A stretch of DNA of 64,000 bases from Verrucomicrobiota bacterium (GTDB lineage Bacteria > Verrucomicrobiota > Verrucomicrobiia > Limisphaerales > UBA1319). The stretch is from NCBI GenBank assembly GCA_022711435.1, contig JAKLFB010000011.1, forward strand, positions 1 through 64,000, read 5' to 3'. This document shows, piece after piece, positions 8,764-17,032 of the stretch. Numbering within the stretch: position 1 is the first letter of the stretch; each line of letters begins with the position of its first letter. The notes below the pieces were generated by a model. It made no database searches. It had not been told where the DNA came from and worked only from the letters and a program-made list of their open reading frames with translations. A program made the translations under genes and the position numbers.

Positions 8764-9053
8764 GCGAACCCTTACCGACTGCGGGCGCCTGCCTGCCGGA
8801 GCCGCCGCAGCACAGGCTGGTTCCCGTCCGCAGCAGGTTGCAGCTGGATTCCTCTTCGTGTCCTTCGCGAGCTTCGTGGTGAGAGAATTGATGCTGGTTC
8901 CCCTCTCCCTTGACCCTCTCCCCGCTGGCGCGGGGCGAGGGAATGGGATCTGGCTAGCGAGAGATCGAGCGGCGCCCACGGAGTGGCCGCCCTACCCTTG
9001 AACTTTCGGCTTGGAAAAGCCACCTGACACCTGACACGTCACACCTGACACAT
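8764..9053 (+). repeat. mosaic intergenic repeats, families C and B, plus short CACCTGA repeats (fills 8732-9066)
   Basis: 8764-8882 is family C and 8878-9011 is family B (GC-rich hairpin plus CACGGAGTGGCCGCCC). At 9021-9053 the motif CACCTGACA is repeated in tandem just before prsT. Its reverse complement, GTGTCAGGTGGC, lies just behind prsT at 12346-12357. No further gene is visible in the gap. Confidence 0.75.
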
Positions 9054-9066
9054 GAATTAGATCGTT

Positions 9067-12000
9067 ATGACATTATCCAGTTCCCATGCTGCTCTCCTCT
9101 GCGCGGCGGCCGTCGCCGTGTGGACGGCCGGCTGCAGCGACGCCGCCAAGCGCGACCGGCACTTTGGCCGGGCCGAGAAGTATTTTGCAGCCGAGGATTA
9201 CCAAAAGGCGCTCATCGAGTATCAGAGCGTGCTGCGGCTGGAACCGACGAATCGGACGGTTATCGTGCGCGTGGCGCGGATCTTCTGCGAGCAGGGCTCG
9301 CCGCTGCGGGCGCTGCAGGTTCTCCAGAGCGCGGACATCCAGGCCGACGATGCGGCGGTGCGATGCCGGATCGCCGAGTTCCGCATCGCCAACGGCGATA
9401 GCACAGCGGGGCGCAGCGATCTGATGTCCGTGCTGGCGGAGTCGCCGACGAACGGCGAGGCGCTGCGGCTTCTGGCGGTCTCGGCGGCGGCGCCGGCGGA
9501 GCAGACGAACACGGCGGCCTACCTGCGGCGGCTGGGTCAGAGCCACCCCGATTCCCCGCCAATTCTCCTGGCCGAATCGATCCTGCTGCTGCGTCGGGGC
9601 CAGGTCCAGCCCGCCGAGCAGATCCTCCAGCGCGCCTTGCAGCTGGATCCGAACCTGGTCCACGGTCATGTCCAGATGGCCCAAGTCCATCTGCAGCGGA
9701 CCAACCTGGCGGCGGCGGAGCAATCCTTCTCGAATGCGGTCCGGCTGGCGTCTTATCGGTCGCCGATTCGGATCGCCTACGCGGAATCGAAAGCGGCCCG
9801 TGCGAAGCCGGACGAGGCGCGGGCAATCCTGGACGAGGTGCTGAGCCATGCGCCCGATTACCTGCCGGCATCCCTTCTGCTGGCGCGGATCGCGATGCAG
9901 GAGCGGAAACTGGACGAGGCGATGGCCCTGGCCAGCCGGGTCGTCTCCCGGGACCCGCTCAACCTCAACGCGCGGCAGCTCCGCAGCCAGCTCCATGTGG
10001 TCATGCGCCAGCCCGAAAAGGCCGCGCTCGAGTGGGAGCAGTTCGATCAGAGCCTGCGTCCGAACCCGCTCATCAAGCTGCTGGTGGCCCGGGCCCACGT
10101 GGCCAACGGCGATTCCGCCAAGGCGATCGCCGCCGTCGACCAGGCCATCCGGCTCGGATCGAACCGCCTGGATGCGGTCGCCATCGAGTCCACACTGCTG
10201 CGCGCCCGGCTCGACATCGAAGGCTCGAACCCGGTCGGTGCGATCGAATCGCTCGAGCGTCTTCTGGTTCGGACCAACGTGACCGAGGCGCGCGTTCTCC
10301 TGATTGACGCCCAGCGCGGCGCAGGCCGTCTGGACGACGCGGCAGCGACCTGCCAGGCCCTGGTTCGCGACGTGCCGGACAACCCGTCGTTCGAGTTCGT
10401 GCTGGGGATGCTCCAGCGGCAGCGCGGGCGAGTGCCCGAGGCGCGCGCGGGATTCCTGCGGAGCCTCGAGCTCGCCCCCGGCAATCCGATGGCCCTCTAC
10501 CAGATCGTCGACCTCGAGATTGCGGCCACCAATGCGCCGGCAGCGATGAAGATCGTCCAGACCGAGCTGGCGCGGACGAACACGGCTGCGCTGCGGTTTC
10601 TGGAGGGCCGGGTGCATGCGGCCCAGCGGCAGTGGCCGGAGGCGGAGGCGGCGCTGAAGCAGTCGCTCGCGCTGAACTCGTCCTTCTCCCTCTCCTACCA
10701 GCTGCTCTCGAGCATCTACCTGGCCAACACCAACCTGGCCGGGGCCGCCCGCGAGCTCGAGGATCTCGTGGCTCAACGAACCAATGACGTCCGATCGCTG
10801 ATGATCCTGGCCACTCTCTACGACCGGATGGATCAGCCCGAGAAAGCCCGGGACAAATACGAGCAGCTCGTGCAGGCCTATCCGCAGTTCGTCCCTGCGC
10901 TGAACAACCTTGCCTACGTCTACACCGAGCGTCTGCCGCGACTGGACCGCGCGCTCGAGCTGGCGCAGAAGGCCCGCCAGCTTGCGCCCGAGGAGGCGTC
11001 GGTCGCGGACACCCTGGGCTGGATCCTGCACAAGCGGGGCGATCACCGGCAGGCGCTGATCCTGCTTCGCGAGGCCGCCGGCAAGAATCCCGAGGCGCCC
11101 GAGATCCAGTATCATGCCGGCATGGCCTACTACATGCTGGGGCAGACGGATGCGGCGCGGACCGCCCTGGAGCGGGCGGCGGCATCGCCGGAGCCGTTCA
11201 CGGGCAAGGCGGAAGCGCAGCGCCAGCTGGCAGTCCTGGGCGGCCAGGAAGCTGTCGCCGGCGCCGACGATCTCGCCGCCCTCGAAAAGCTCGTCCAGAG
11301 CCAGCCCAGGGATCTCACCGCCCGAACCCGCCTCGCCGCCGGTTATGAGACAGATCGACAATTCGCCAAAGCCGCGGCCGAATACGAAGAGATTCTGCGG
11401 CAGAATCCGCGCGCGGCGCAAGCGGCGCTCCGGCTCGCCCTGTTGAATGTAGGGCCGCTGAACAACCAGGCGAAGGCGCTCGAGCTGGCCCGCAAGGCGC
11501 GCGAGCTCGCGCCCGGCGATCCCGAGGCAACCCTTCTCCTGGGCCGGATGACATTCCAGACCGGGGATCACGGTCAGGCCTACGGCCTCCTCCAGACCGC
11601 CGCCCAGAGGCTCCCCCAGCGCGCGGATGTCCAGTTCGATCTCGGCTGGGCCGCGTTCAGCGTCGGCCGGATCGCCGATGCCAGCCAGGCCATGCAGCGC
11701 GCCCTCGAGGTCGAGCCCGGATTCCACCAAGCCGATGCCGCCCGCACATTCGTCTCGATGACGGGGCTTATCCTGAATCCGGACGGCCTGGCCGGCGCGG
11801 AACCGCAGATCCAGGAGGCGCTAAATAAAGATCCGAACCACGGGCCGGCCCTGATGGCCCAGGCGGCCCTGATGCGCGCGCGGGGCAACACCAGGGCGGC
11901 GATGCCGATCTACGAAAAGATCCTCGGCGCGTTCCCGCGATTCACGCCGGCGAGCCGTGAGATCGGCCTGATCCTGGCCGCGGATCCCGCGCAGGCGCCG

Positions 12001-12300
12001 ATGGCCTATGATCTGCTGGTCAAGGCGCGCGAGGCATACCCGGATGACGCCGATGTGGCGCGCGCCCTGGGGCTGCTGAGCTACGGGCGCAAGGATTATC
12101 GCTATGCGATCACCCTGCTCCAGTCCTATCTGCGGGGGCGTCCGAACGATCCCGAGGCGCTCTTTTATCTGGGCATGTCGCAGCATCAGAGCAAGCAGGC
12201 GGCGCCGGCCAGGGAGCAGCTTCAGAAGGCGATCGATGCCGGCCTCAAGGAACCGCTCCTGAGCGAGGCCAAGAAAATCATGTCGAACATCCAGCCGTAG
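9067..12300 (+). CDS. prsT: PrsT-type TPR lipoprotein of the exosortase system
   Basis: The 1077 residues start with a lipoprotein signal (modified Cys23 in WTAGC). Nearly the whole protein is tetratricopeptide repeats, such as YFAAEDYQKALIEYQSVLRL and ALNNLAYVYTERLPRLDRAL, with about twenty or more helix-turn-helix units. Very long TPR lipoproteins of this type (PrsT) accompany PrsK/PrsR in exosortase loci and probably scaffold polysaccharide or protein assembly in the periplasm. It has its own repeat-filled upstream region, so it may be transcribed separately from prsR. No enzymatic domain is seen. The family assignment rests on length, lipobox, repeat architecture and neighbours. Confidence 0.8.
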   Translation: MTLSSSHAALLCAAAVAVWTAGCSDAAKRDRHFGRAEKYFAAEDYQKALIEYQSVLRLEPTNRTVIVRVARIFCEQGSPLRALQVLQSADIQADDAAVRCRIAEFRIANGDSTAGRSDLMSVLAESPTNGEALRLLAVSAAAPAEQTNTAAYLRRLGQSHPDSPPILLAESILLLRRGQVQPAEQILQRALQLDPNLVHGHVQMAQVHLQRTNLAAAEQSFSNAVRLASYRSPIRIAYAESKAARAKPDEARAILDEVLSHAPDYLPASLLLARIAMQERKLDEAMALASRVVSRDPLNLNARQLRSQLHVVMRQPEKAALEWEQFDQSLRPNPLIKLLVARAHVANGDSAKAIAAVDQAIRLGSNRLDAVAIESTLLRARLDIEGSNPVGAIESLERLLVRTNVTEARVLLIDAQRGAGRLDDAAATCQALVRDVPDNPSFEFVLGMLQRQRGRVPEARAGFLRSLELAPGNPMALYQIVDLEIAATNAPAAMKIVQTELARTNTAALRFLEGRVHAAQRQWPEAEAALKQSLALNSSFSLSYQLLSSIYLANTNLAGAARELEDLVAQRTNDVRSLMILATLYDRMDQPEKARDKYEQLVQAYPQFVPALNNLAYVYTERLPRLDRALELAQKARQLAPEEASVADTLGWILHKRGDHRQALILLREAAGKNPEAPEIQYHAGMAYYMLGQTDAARTALERAAASPEPFTGKAEAQRQLAVLGGQEAVAGADDLAALEKLVQSQPRDLTARTRLAAGYETDRQFAKAAAEYEEILRQNPRAAQAALRLALLNVGPLNNQAKALELARKARELAPGDPEATLLLGRMTFQTGDHGQAYGLLQTAAQRLPQRADVQFDLGWAAFSVGRIADASQAMQRALEVEPGFHQADAARTFVSMTGLILNPDGLAGAEPQIQEALNKDPNHGPALMAQAALMRARGNTRAAMPIYEKILGAFPRFTPASREIGLILAADPAQAPMAYDLLVKAREAYPDDADVARALGLLSYGRKDYRYAITLLQSYLRGRPNDPEALFYLGMSQHQSKQAAPAREQLQKAIDAGLKEPLLSEAKKIMSNIQP

Positions 12301-12345
12301 CCGGCTCCCCGCTGACGCGGGGCGAGGAGGAGGGAGCAGGTTTCA

Positions 12346-13040
12346 AGTGTCAGGTGGCGGAGGGCGGTGCGTCGGTGCGTCGGTGCGTCAGTGCGTCAGT
12401 GTGCGCGCTTTCTCGTCAATCGATCGCCTCCATGTTCAATGGAGGAGACGGCACGGGGAGGTCGTGACACGTGACACCTGGCACTTCAAACGGCGCCCTT
12501 CTCGCCTCGGCGGCTACAATTTCGAGTCAACTTCCACGTGTTCCACGTGTTCCGCGGACTGAAAATGCGCAGGTTAAAACCTGCGCCTACGGGTTAAAAG
12601 TCTCTGTGCCTCTGCGTCTCTGCGAGAGAACATTCTTCTTCTAACCTTCGTGGTGAGAGAATTGATGCTGGTTCCCCTCTCCCTTGACCCTCTCCCCGCT
12701 GGTGCGGGGCGAGGGAATCGACAGTTGAGTGGCAAGAGATCAAGCGGCGTCCACGGAGTGGCCGCCCTACATTCCAGCTGTCGGCTTTCTGCATTCCGAT
12801 TCGTGTGATTCGCGGGCACCACCTTCGCGGGCTTCGTGGTGAAAAAAGACCGCAGCTTGAAAGCTGCGGTCTGCGCGATCAAGGGAGTACAAGAGTTGGC
12901 CGACAAGCGGACGCGTCAGCGACGCGTCCCTACCTGGTGGTTCAAGAACCGCAGATTGAAAGCTGCGGCTACACGATCAAGGGAGTACAAGAGTTGGCCG
13001 ACAAGCGGCCGATCCGGCGGCTCGTCCCTACCTTCCGGCC
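12346..13040 (+). repeat. mosaic repeat field (fills most of 12301-13250)
   Basis: 12367-12398 holds four tandem 8-bp units (GTGCGTCG twice, GTGCGTCA twice). 12569-12586 is the hairpin GCGCAGGTTAAAACCTGCGC. 12648-12842 is family B. 12843-13040 holds one and a half copies of family A (CGCAGCTTGAAAGCTGCGG hairpin, GACGCGTC dyad). No credible coding region was found in this roughly 950-bp gap. Confidence 0.75.
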
Positions 13041-13182
13041 TACCAACGCACCATCCTTCGTCCTTTCGCGGGAAGAACATCTCTGTGCCCTCGGTGGTGA
13101 TGGAGCGAGGGGGTGGATGTCGGCGGGCTGGTTGCGCCGCGCGCGCGGAGCGCCTGTTCATATTTTTTTTGCTTCGATATGA

Positions 13183-13201
13183 TGTAGTTTATACTACTAC
13201 A
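13183..13201. promoter_or_regulatory. possible BlaI/MecI-type operator overlapping a promoter-like AT-rich tract
   Basis: TGTAGT and ACTACA are separated by 7 bases including TATACT, a dyad resembling TACA/TGTA operators of BlaI/MecI repressors. It sits in an AT-rich island, preceded by a run of T, within otherwise GC-rich DNA. No intact gene lies next to it: the nearest frames are fragments, and it may be a relic. Confidence 0.3.
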
Positions 13202-13250
13202 TTTACAATTCTTTGCTGCTGCCGGGGATGTCCGCGGTGCGCGGCGGATG

Positions 13251-13877
13251 TCACGGATAGACCGAGCGGTAAAACCGAAGCCCGGAGCCAGCAGGCGGGG
13301 AATCCACGAATTGGAACTGGCCGCTGCCGTTAGCGGCCGCCTGGCCCAGGGGCTGCCAGCCGGGAGGCTCCAGCCCTTCGCTGTATTCGATGCGGTAGGT
13401 GATGCCCGGGACGCCGTCGAAACAGAGCAGGCAGGTGCCATCCCCGAGATTCACGATCGCCAGGTTGGGCGCGGGCGGTTCGTCGGAAAGGACGACCACG
13501 GAGACCGTGACTGGCACGGGCTCGCCCCGGCCATCGCCGATCGTGTAGCAGAACGAGTCGTCGCTGGCGAACCCGTCCGGGGGCGTGTAAAGGACCCAGC
13601 CGTCGGATTGGGACACCGTCCCGCCTTGCGCGCTGGCGCTGCTCAGGGCCACGAGCGTGACGGTATCGCCGTCGGCGTCGGAATCGTTGGCGAGCAACGC
13701 GGAGATGGCGGCCTTGGCGCCCGAGGTGGCGGTGCGCAGGATCGTGTCGGGACCGGCTGACGGCGGCGTGTTGACCAACTGCGCGGGCGAGAGCACGGCG
13801 GCGGTTCCGAGGAAATCGCTGCTGCCGGCATACTGGGCTTCCACGGAATGCCTGGGCAGCGCGAATTTCCTTCCCAC
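13251..13877 (-). pseudogene. C-terminal fragment of a cadherin-like surface protein (left cassette)
   Basis: The 208-residue frame contains a bacterial cadherin-like domain (LLANDSDADGDTVTLV ... DSFCYTIGDG), then a C-terminal module (LAIVNLGDGTCLLCF ... YRIEYSEGLEPPGW) ending in FYRSVYP. It has no signal peptide or N-terminal half. It is homologous along its length to the frame at 13852-14430 on the opposite strand, and both share LSPAQLVNTPP and the FYRSVYP end. It is most simply the tail of a disrupted secreted protein. A silent cassette for an expressed copy elsewhere is an alternative. The ATG at 13877 has no convincing ribosome-binding site. Confidence 0.55.
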
Positions 13878-14430
13878 CAGCGCGACGCTGTCGCCGGCTC
13901 AGCTTGTCAACACCCCACCAGTGGCGATCGCGGACGTGATCTACCGCCTGGCGGGGAGCGGCACCAAGATCGCCATCCCGTCTCTGGCGGAGAACGACCA
14001 TGACGGAGATGGGGACGAGCTCGCCGTCATCTGGTTCAGCGCCACCACCGACCGTGGCGTCGCTTTGACACTGTCGAACGATTGGATCGTTTACACGCCG
14101 CCGACCGACCTCGACGAGGACGACGCTTTCACCTATCAGATCAGCGACGGGCGAGGCCCGCCAGTTCTGGGAACGGTCCAGATCATTGTCACTCCTGACA
14201 CCGTCCCGGCATCCAACCTGAGCATCGTGAATCTGGGCAACGGCTCCTTCCGTCTCCAGTTTGGTGGGGTCCCCGACAAGACCTATCGAATCCAATTCAC
14301 TCTGGACCTCGAATCGGCCGAGTGGGAAACTCTCGGCAGCGTCACGGCCAATGCGGCCGGCGAGCTCCATTTCATCGACACACCGCCTCCCGGCCAACCC
14401 GCCCGCTTCTACCGGTCCGTTTACCCGTGA
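13852..14430 (+). pseudogene. C-terminal fragment of a cadherin-like surface protein (right cassette)
   Basis: The open frame extends upstream to about 13657, but only the part from about 13852 matches the opposite-strand cassette. It shows LSPAQLVNTPP, a cadherin-like domain (LAENDHDGDGDELAVI ... DAFTYQISDGRG), the module LSIVNLGNGSFRLQF ... YRIQFTLDLESAEW, and the end FYRSVYP. The two cassettes are head to head around about 13845 and have clearly diverged at the DNA level, so this is not a recent inversion copy. No start codon with a ribosome-binding site or signal sequence is seen. Confidence 0.55.
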
Positions 14431-14592
14431 TCTCTCCGCGGGCGAGCCCGATTCATGGACCGTGGCCGGCGGAGGGATCCGTCCCGGCTGTCGATCGGGT
14501 TAACGAACTGCCAGAGGCTCGGCGCGGGCAGGAGGGGTTCGGAAGCGGCGTCAGCGCAGGGGAGCGCACGGATCCTGCAGGCTGCACAGACC

Positions 14593-15438
14593 CTACGAGC
14601 TGGCGCTGGTGTAACGGCGCAGGGCGAGCCGCCAGCCGAGCTCGGAGACCGCCAGGCAGAGGCCGCACAAGGCCAGGAGCAGCACCATCTCGAGCGGGGA
14701 CTCGATCTTCTCGGCCAGCAGTTTGGCGGGGACGTTGGCCACCAGGAGCATCGGGATCGCGAAGGTGAAGAACACACGGAAATAGCCGCGGAACGCCGCA
14801 TCGGGCAGCCGGGCGATCTGGAACATGTTGTAATAGGCCCAGACGATGCCCTGGGCGCGAACGGTCCAGAAGCTGATGGTGGAGAGGAGGAACATGAGTG
14901 CGTAATGGACCATCACGCCTGCGGCGCTCAGGATCAAGAAACCCAGGATCGCCAGCGGCCCTGGCCGGATCCCCAGCTGGCTCAGTGCATAGACAATCAC
15001 CGCCACGGCCGATCCGGCATTGACGAATGCGCCCAGATCGACCTGCCGCACGGAAATCACCCAGCGGGCATTGACCGGCAGCAGGAGCATGAAATCCATT
15101 CGGCCCGTCCGGACGTGCTCGGAGATCTGGGCGCAATTGACCAGGAACAATCCCCCGAACACCTGCTGGATGAAGTGGCTTGTTCCCATGAGCAGCACCA
15201 CCTCCCATTGGGACCAGGTGGCGATCCGATCGGTGTGCTGATACAGCACGGCCACGAAGATCAACTGGAGGGCGAACCAGAGCATCTCGACGACGATCCA
15301 GAGCAGGAAATTCCACTTGAATCCCATCTCGCGCGCGACGGAGTTGCGCCAGAGGGCTGCATAGACGGCCCCGTAGCGGCGCCACCACCGCGGTCCCAGG
15401 GGCGCAGCAGAGGGTGTGTTCGATGGGGTGGAGCTCAT
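14593..15438 (-). CDS. ABC-2 type transporter permease, second subunit
   Basis: This 281-residue integral membrane protein has six hydrophobic segments, such as WNFLLWIVVEMLWFALQLIF and AGVMVHYALMFLLSTISF. It matches the ABC-2 permease pattern of COG3694-type subunits, including the characteristic NCAQISEHVRTGRMDFMLLL segment after the second helix. It lies 7 bp downstream of another permease, and the pair would form a heterodimeric channel. The usual third gene, the ATPase, is not adjacent, so the energising subunit must be encoded elsewhere or has been lost. The substrate is unknown. Confidence 0.82.
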   Translation of the reverse strand: MSSTPSNTPSAAPLGPRWWRRYGAVYAALWRNSVAREMGFKWNFLLWIVVEMLWFALQLIFVAVLYQHTDRIATWSQWEVVLLMGTSHFIQQVFGGLFLVNCAQISEHVRTGRMDFMLLLPVNARWVISVRQVDLGAFVNAGSAVAVIVYALSQLGIRPGPLAILGFLILSAAGVMVHYALMFLLSTISFWTVRAQGIVWAYYNMFQIARLPDAAFRGYFRVFFTFAIPMLLVANVPAKLLAEKIESPLEMVLLLALCGLCLAVSELGWRLALRRYTSASS

Positions 15439-15445
15439 GGCGCGA

Positions 15446-16252
15446 TCATCCGCCGACGGCGACGTAGTGTCGAATGCCCCGGCGCCAGACGGCGCGGGCG
15501 ATCATCCACATCAGGACGACCCACGCGGCCTGGATCGCGAGGCCTTCCCACAGCTCGGGCCCGCTCACGCGCCCCAGGAAGACGCTGACCGGGAAGAACA
15601 GCTGATAGGGAAACGGGGTCCAGTGAAGCGCGCTGGCCACGGCAGGGGGCAGGATGTCCAGCGGGAAGAGATGCCCGCCGGCCAGGTTCTCGAACGCGAA
15701 CAGGATGAAGACGAAGGTCGAGATCTCGAGCAGCCAGAATGCCAGGAGCGCCGTGGCATAGGAGATCAGGAACTGAAGCAAGCCGGTGAGGAGCAGGGAC
15801 GCGCCAAAGGCCATCCAGACAACCGGATCGGCGGGCCAGACCAGCTGATCCCGCTGCCACAGGAGGAAGGCGGCGATGGGGAGGGCGGCCACGGAGCAGT
15901 ACACCAGGCGTCCGGCGGTGAACAGGCAGAGGCGGTACCCGAGGTAATCGATGGGCTTGAGCAGCAGATGGCCGATCCGGCCGTCCCGGATATCGGCGGC
16001 AATCTGCCAGTCATCGTCGGTGACGGCCGTCAGCGAGTCGACCACCATGACCACCAGGTAATAGGAGATCATGTCGGCGAGGGTGTAGCCGGCCAAGGTG
16101 GGATCGCCTGCGCGGCCGGCATAGACCGCCTCCCAGAGGTAGATGGTTGCCAGCAGCGGGACGAGCCCCAGCAGGCCGCGGAACAGGAAGTTCACGCGGT
16201 AGACCATCGTGTTCTGGATGCCCACGATGGTCACGCGCCCGTATTTGCGCAT
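15446..16252 (-). CDS. ABC-2 type transporter permease, first subunit
   Basis: The 268-residue membrane protein has six helices and the family pattern seen in COG4587-type ABC-2 permeases (QNTMVYRVNFLFRG near the start, IRDGRIGHLLLKPIDY after the second helix). The start at 16252 (MRKYGR) was chosen because the upstream in-frame extension is antisense to the methyltransferase gene and resembles no permease. It is the promoter-proximal gene of the two-gene operon with 14593-15438. The gene diverges from the + strand gene at 16347 across a 94-bp space that contains a perfect 9-bp hairpin. Confidence 0.82.
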   Translation of the reverse strand: MRKYGRVTIVGIQNTMVYRVNFLFRGLLGLVPLLATIYLWEAVYAGRAGDPTLAGYTLADMISYYLVVMVVDSLTAVTDDDWQIAADIRDGRIGHLLLKPIDYLGYRLCLFTAGRLVYCSVAALPIAAFLLWQRDQLVWPADPVVWMAFGASLLLTGLLQFLISYATALLAFWLLEISTFVFILFAFENLAGGHLFPLDILPPAVASALHWTPFPYQLFFPVSVFLGRVSGPELWEGLAIQAAWVVLMWMIARAVWRRGIRHYVAVGG

Positions 16253-16285
16253 GGCGGAGGCGGCGTTCAATGCATGCTTGCTTTT

Positions 16286-16314
16286 GGCGGCTGGCCTGGA
16301 ATGATCCAGCCGCC
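16286..16314. promoter_or_regulatory. hairpin in the divergent intergenic space
   Basis: GGCGGCTGG and CCAGCCGCC form a perfect 9-bp stem with an 11-base loop between the divergent permease and methyltransferase genes. It could be an operator or a transcript leader structure. No T-tract follows. Confidence 0.35.
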
Positions 16315-16346
16315 GTTTACGGACGCACAATGTACGACCAAGCCGC

Positions 16347-16982
16347 ATGAAAAAAAGCAGTTTCTGGGCCTGCGCCCTTTGGATGACCGCCGCTCTGCAC
16401 CTGTCAACCGCCGCCGAACCCGTCTCAACGACCGAGGCCGGCCGCGAAAAATTCATCGCCGAGTTCCGTCGGATCGGCCTCAACACCGCCCCCGGCGACG
16501 CCAAATTGCTGCAGATCCTGGTCCAGAGCTCGAGAGCCAGGCGAGGGGTCGAGGTGGGGGCCGCCACCGGGTATGGGGCGATTCACATGGGGATCGGGTT
16601 CGAGCGAAACAACGGGAAGCTGATCACCATCGACATCGATCCGGCGATGGTGCGGGCGACGCGTGAGAACCTGAAAAAGGTTGGTCTGGACAACACGGTG
16701 AGCGTGGTCGAAGGCGACGCACTCAAGGTCCTCGCCTCGCTCGATGGCGAGTTCGACTTCGTCTTCATCGACGCGCTCAAGCGGGACTATCTGAAATACC
16801 TGAAGGCGATCGAGCCCAAGCTGAAGGCGGGCGCGGTGGTCGTGGCCGACAATGTCATCCAGAGCGAGCGGCAGATGAGAGATTACCTGGATTACGTCCG
16901 GACCAGCCCGCTCTATGACTCGACCACCGTGCGCGCGTCGATGGACAAGAACGACGGGATGGAGATCAGTTTCAAGAAATAG
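16347..16982 (+). CDS. exported O-methyltransferase-like protein (class I SAM methyltransferase)
   Basis: The 211-residue protein starts with a clear Sec-type signal (KKSSFWACALWMTAALHLSTAAEP). The body is a catechol/caffeoyl-CoA O-methyltransferase-type Rossmann fold: motif I VEVGAATGYGAIHM, acidic ITIDIDPAM, motif EGDALKVL, and metal-site residues FDFVFIDALKRDY and VVADNV. SAM-dependent methyltransferases normally work in the cytoplasm, so an exported one is unusual; either it acts on a periplasmic target or the signal acts as a membrane anchor. The signal is part of the same frame and the ATG is the first start after the divergent promoter region. The substrate cannot be predicted. Confidence 0.8.
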   Translation: MKKSSFWACALWMTAALHLSTAAEPVSTTEAGREKFIAEFRRIGLNTAPGDAKLLQILVQSSRARRGVEVGAATGYGAIHMGIGFERNNGKLITIDIDPAMVRATRENLKKVGLDNTVSVVEGDALKVLASLDGEFDFVFIDALKRDYLKYLKAIEPKLKAGAVVVADNVIQSERQMRDYLDYVRTSPLYDSTTVRASMDKNDGMEISFKK

Positions 16983-17032
16983 CCGGCGCCGGCGCGCGCA
17001 ACCGCCGTTTGTCCGGGCCCGGCCACCCGATT

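Noticed and set aside
9073..11730. An 885-codon - strand frame opposite prsT
   Set aside because: It is antisense to a clearly coding TPR gene, rich in Arg/Gln/Gly/Pro, and has no domain or ribosome-binding site; typical of high-GC antisense frames.
9019..12357. GCCACCTGACAC and GTGTCAGGTGGC flanking prsT as ends of a mobile unit
   Set aside because: They are only 12 bp, lie inside short degenerate CACCTGA repeats, and no target duplication or transposase is associated.
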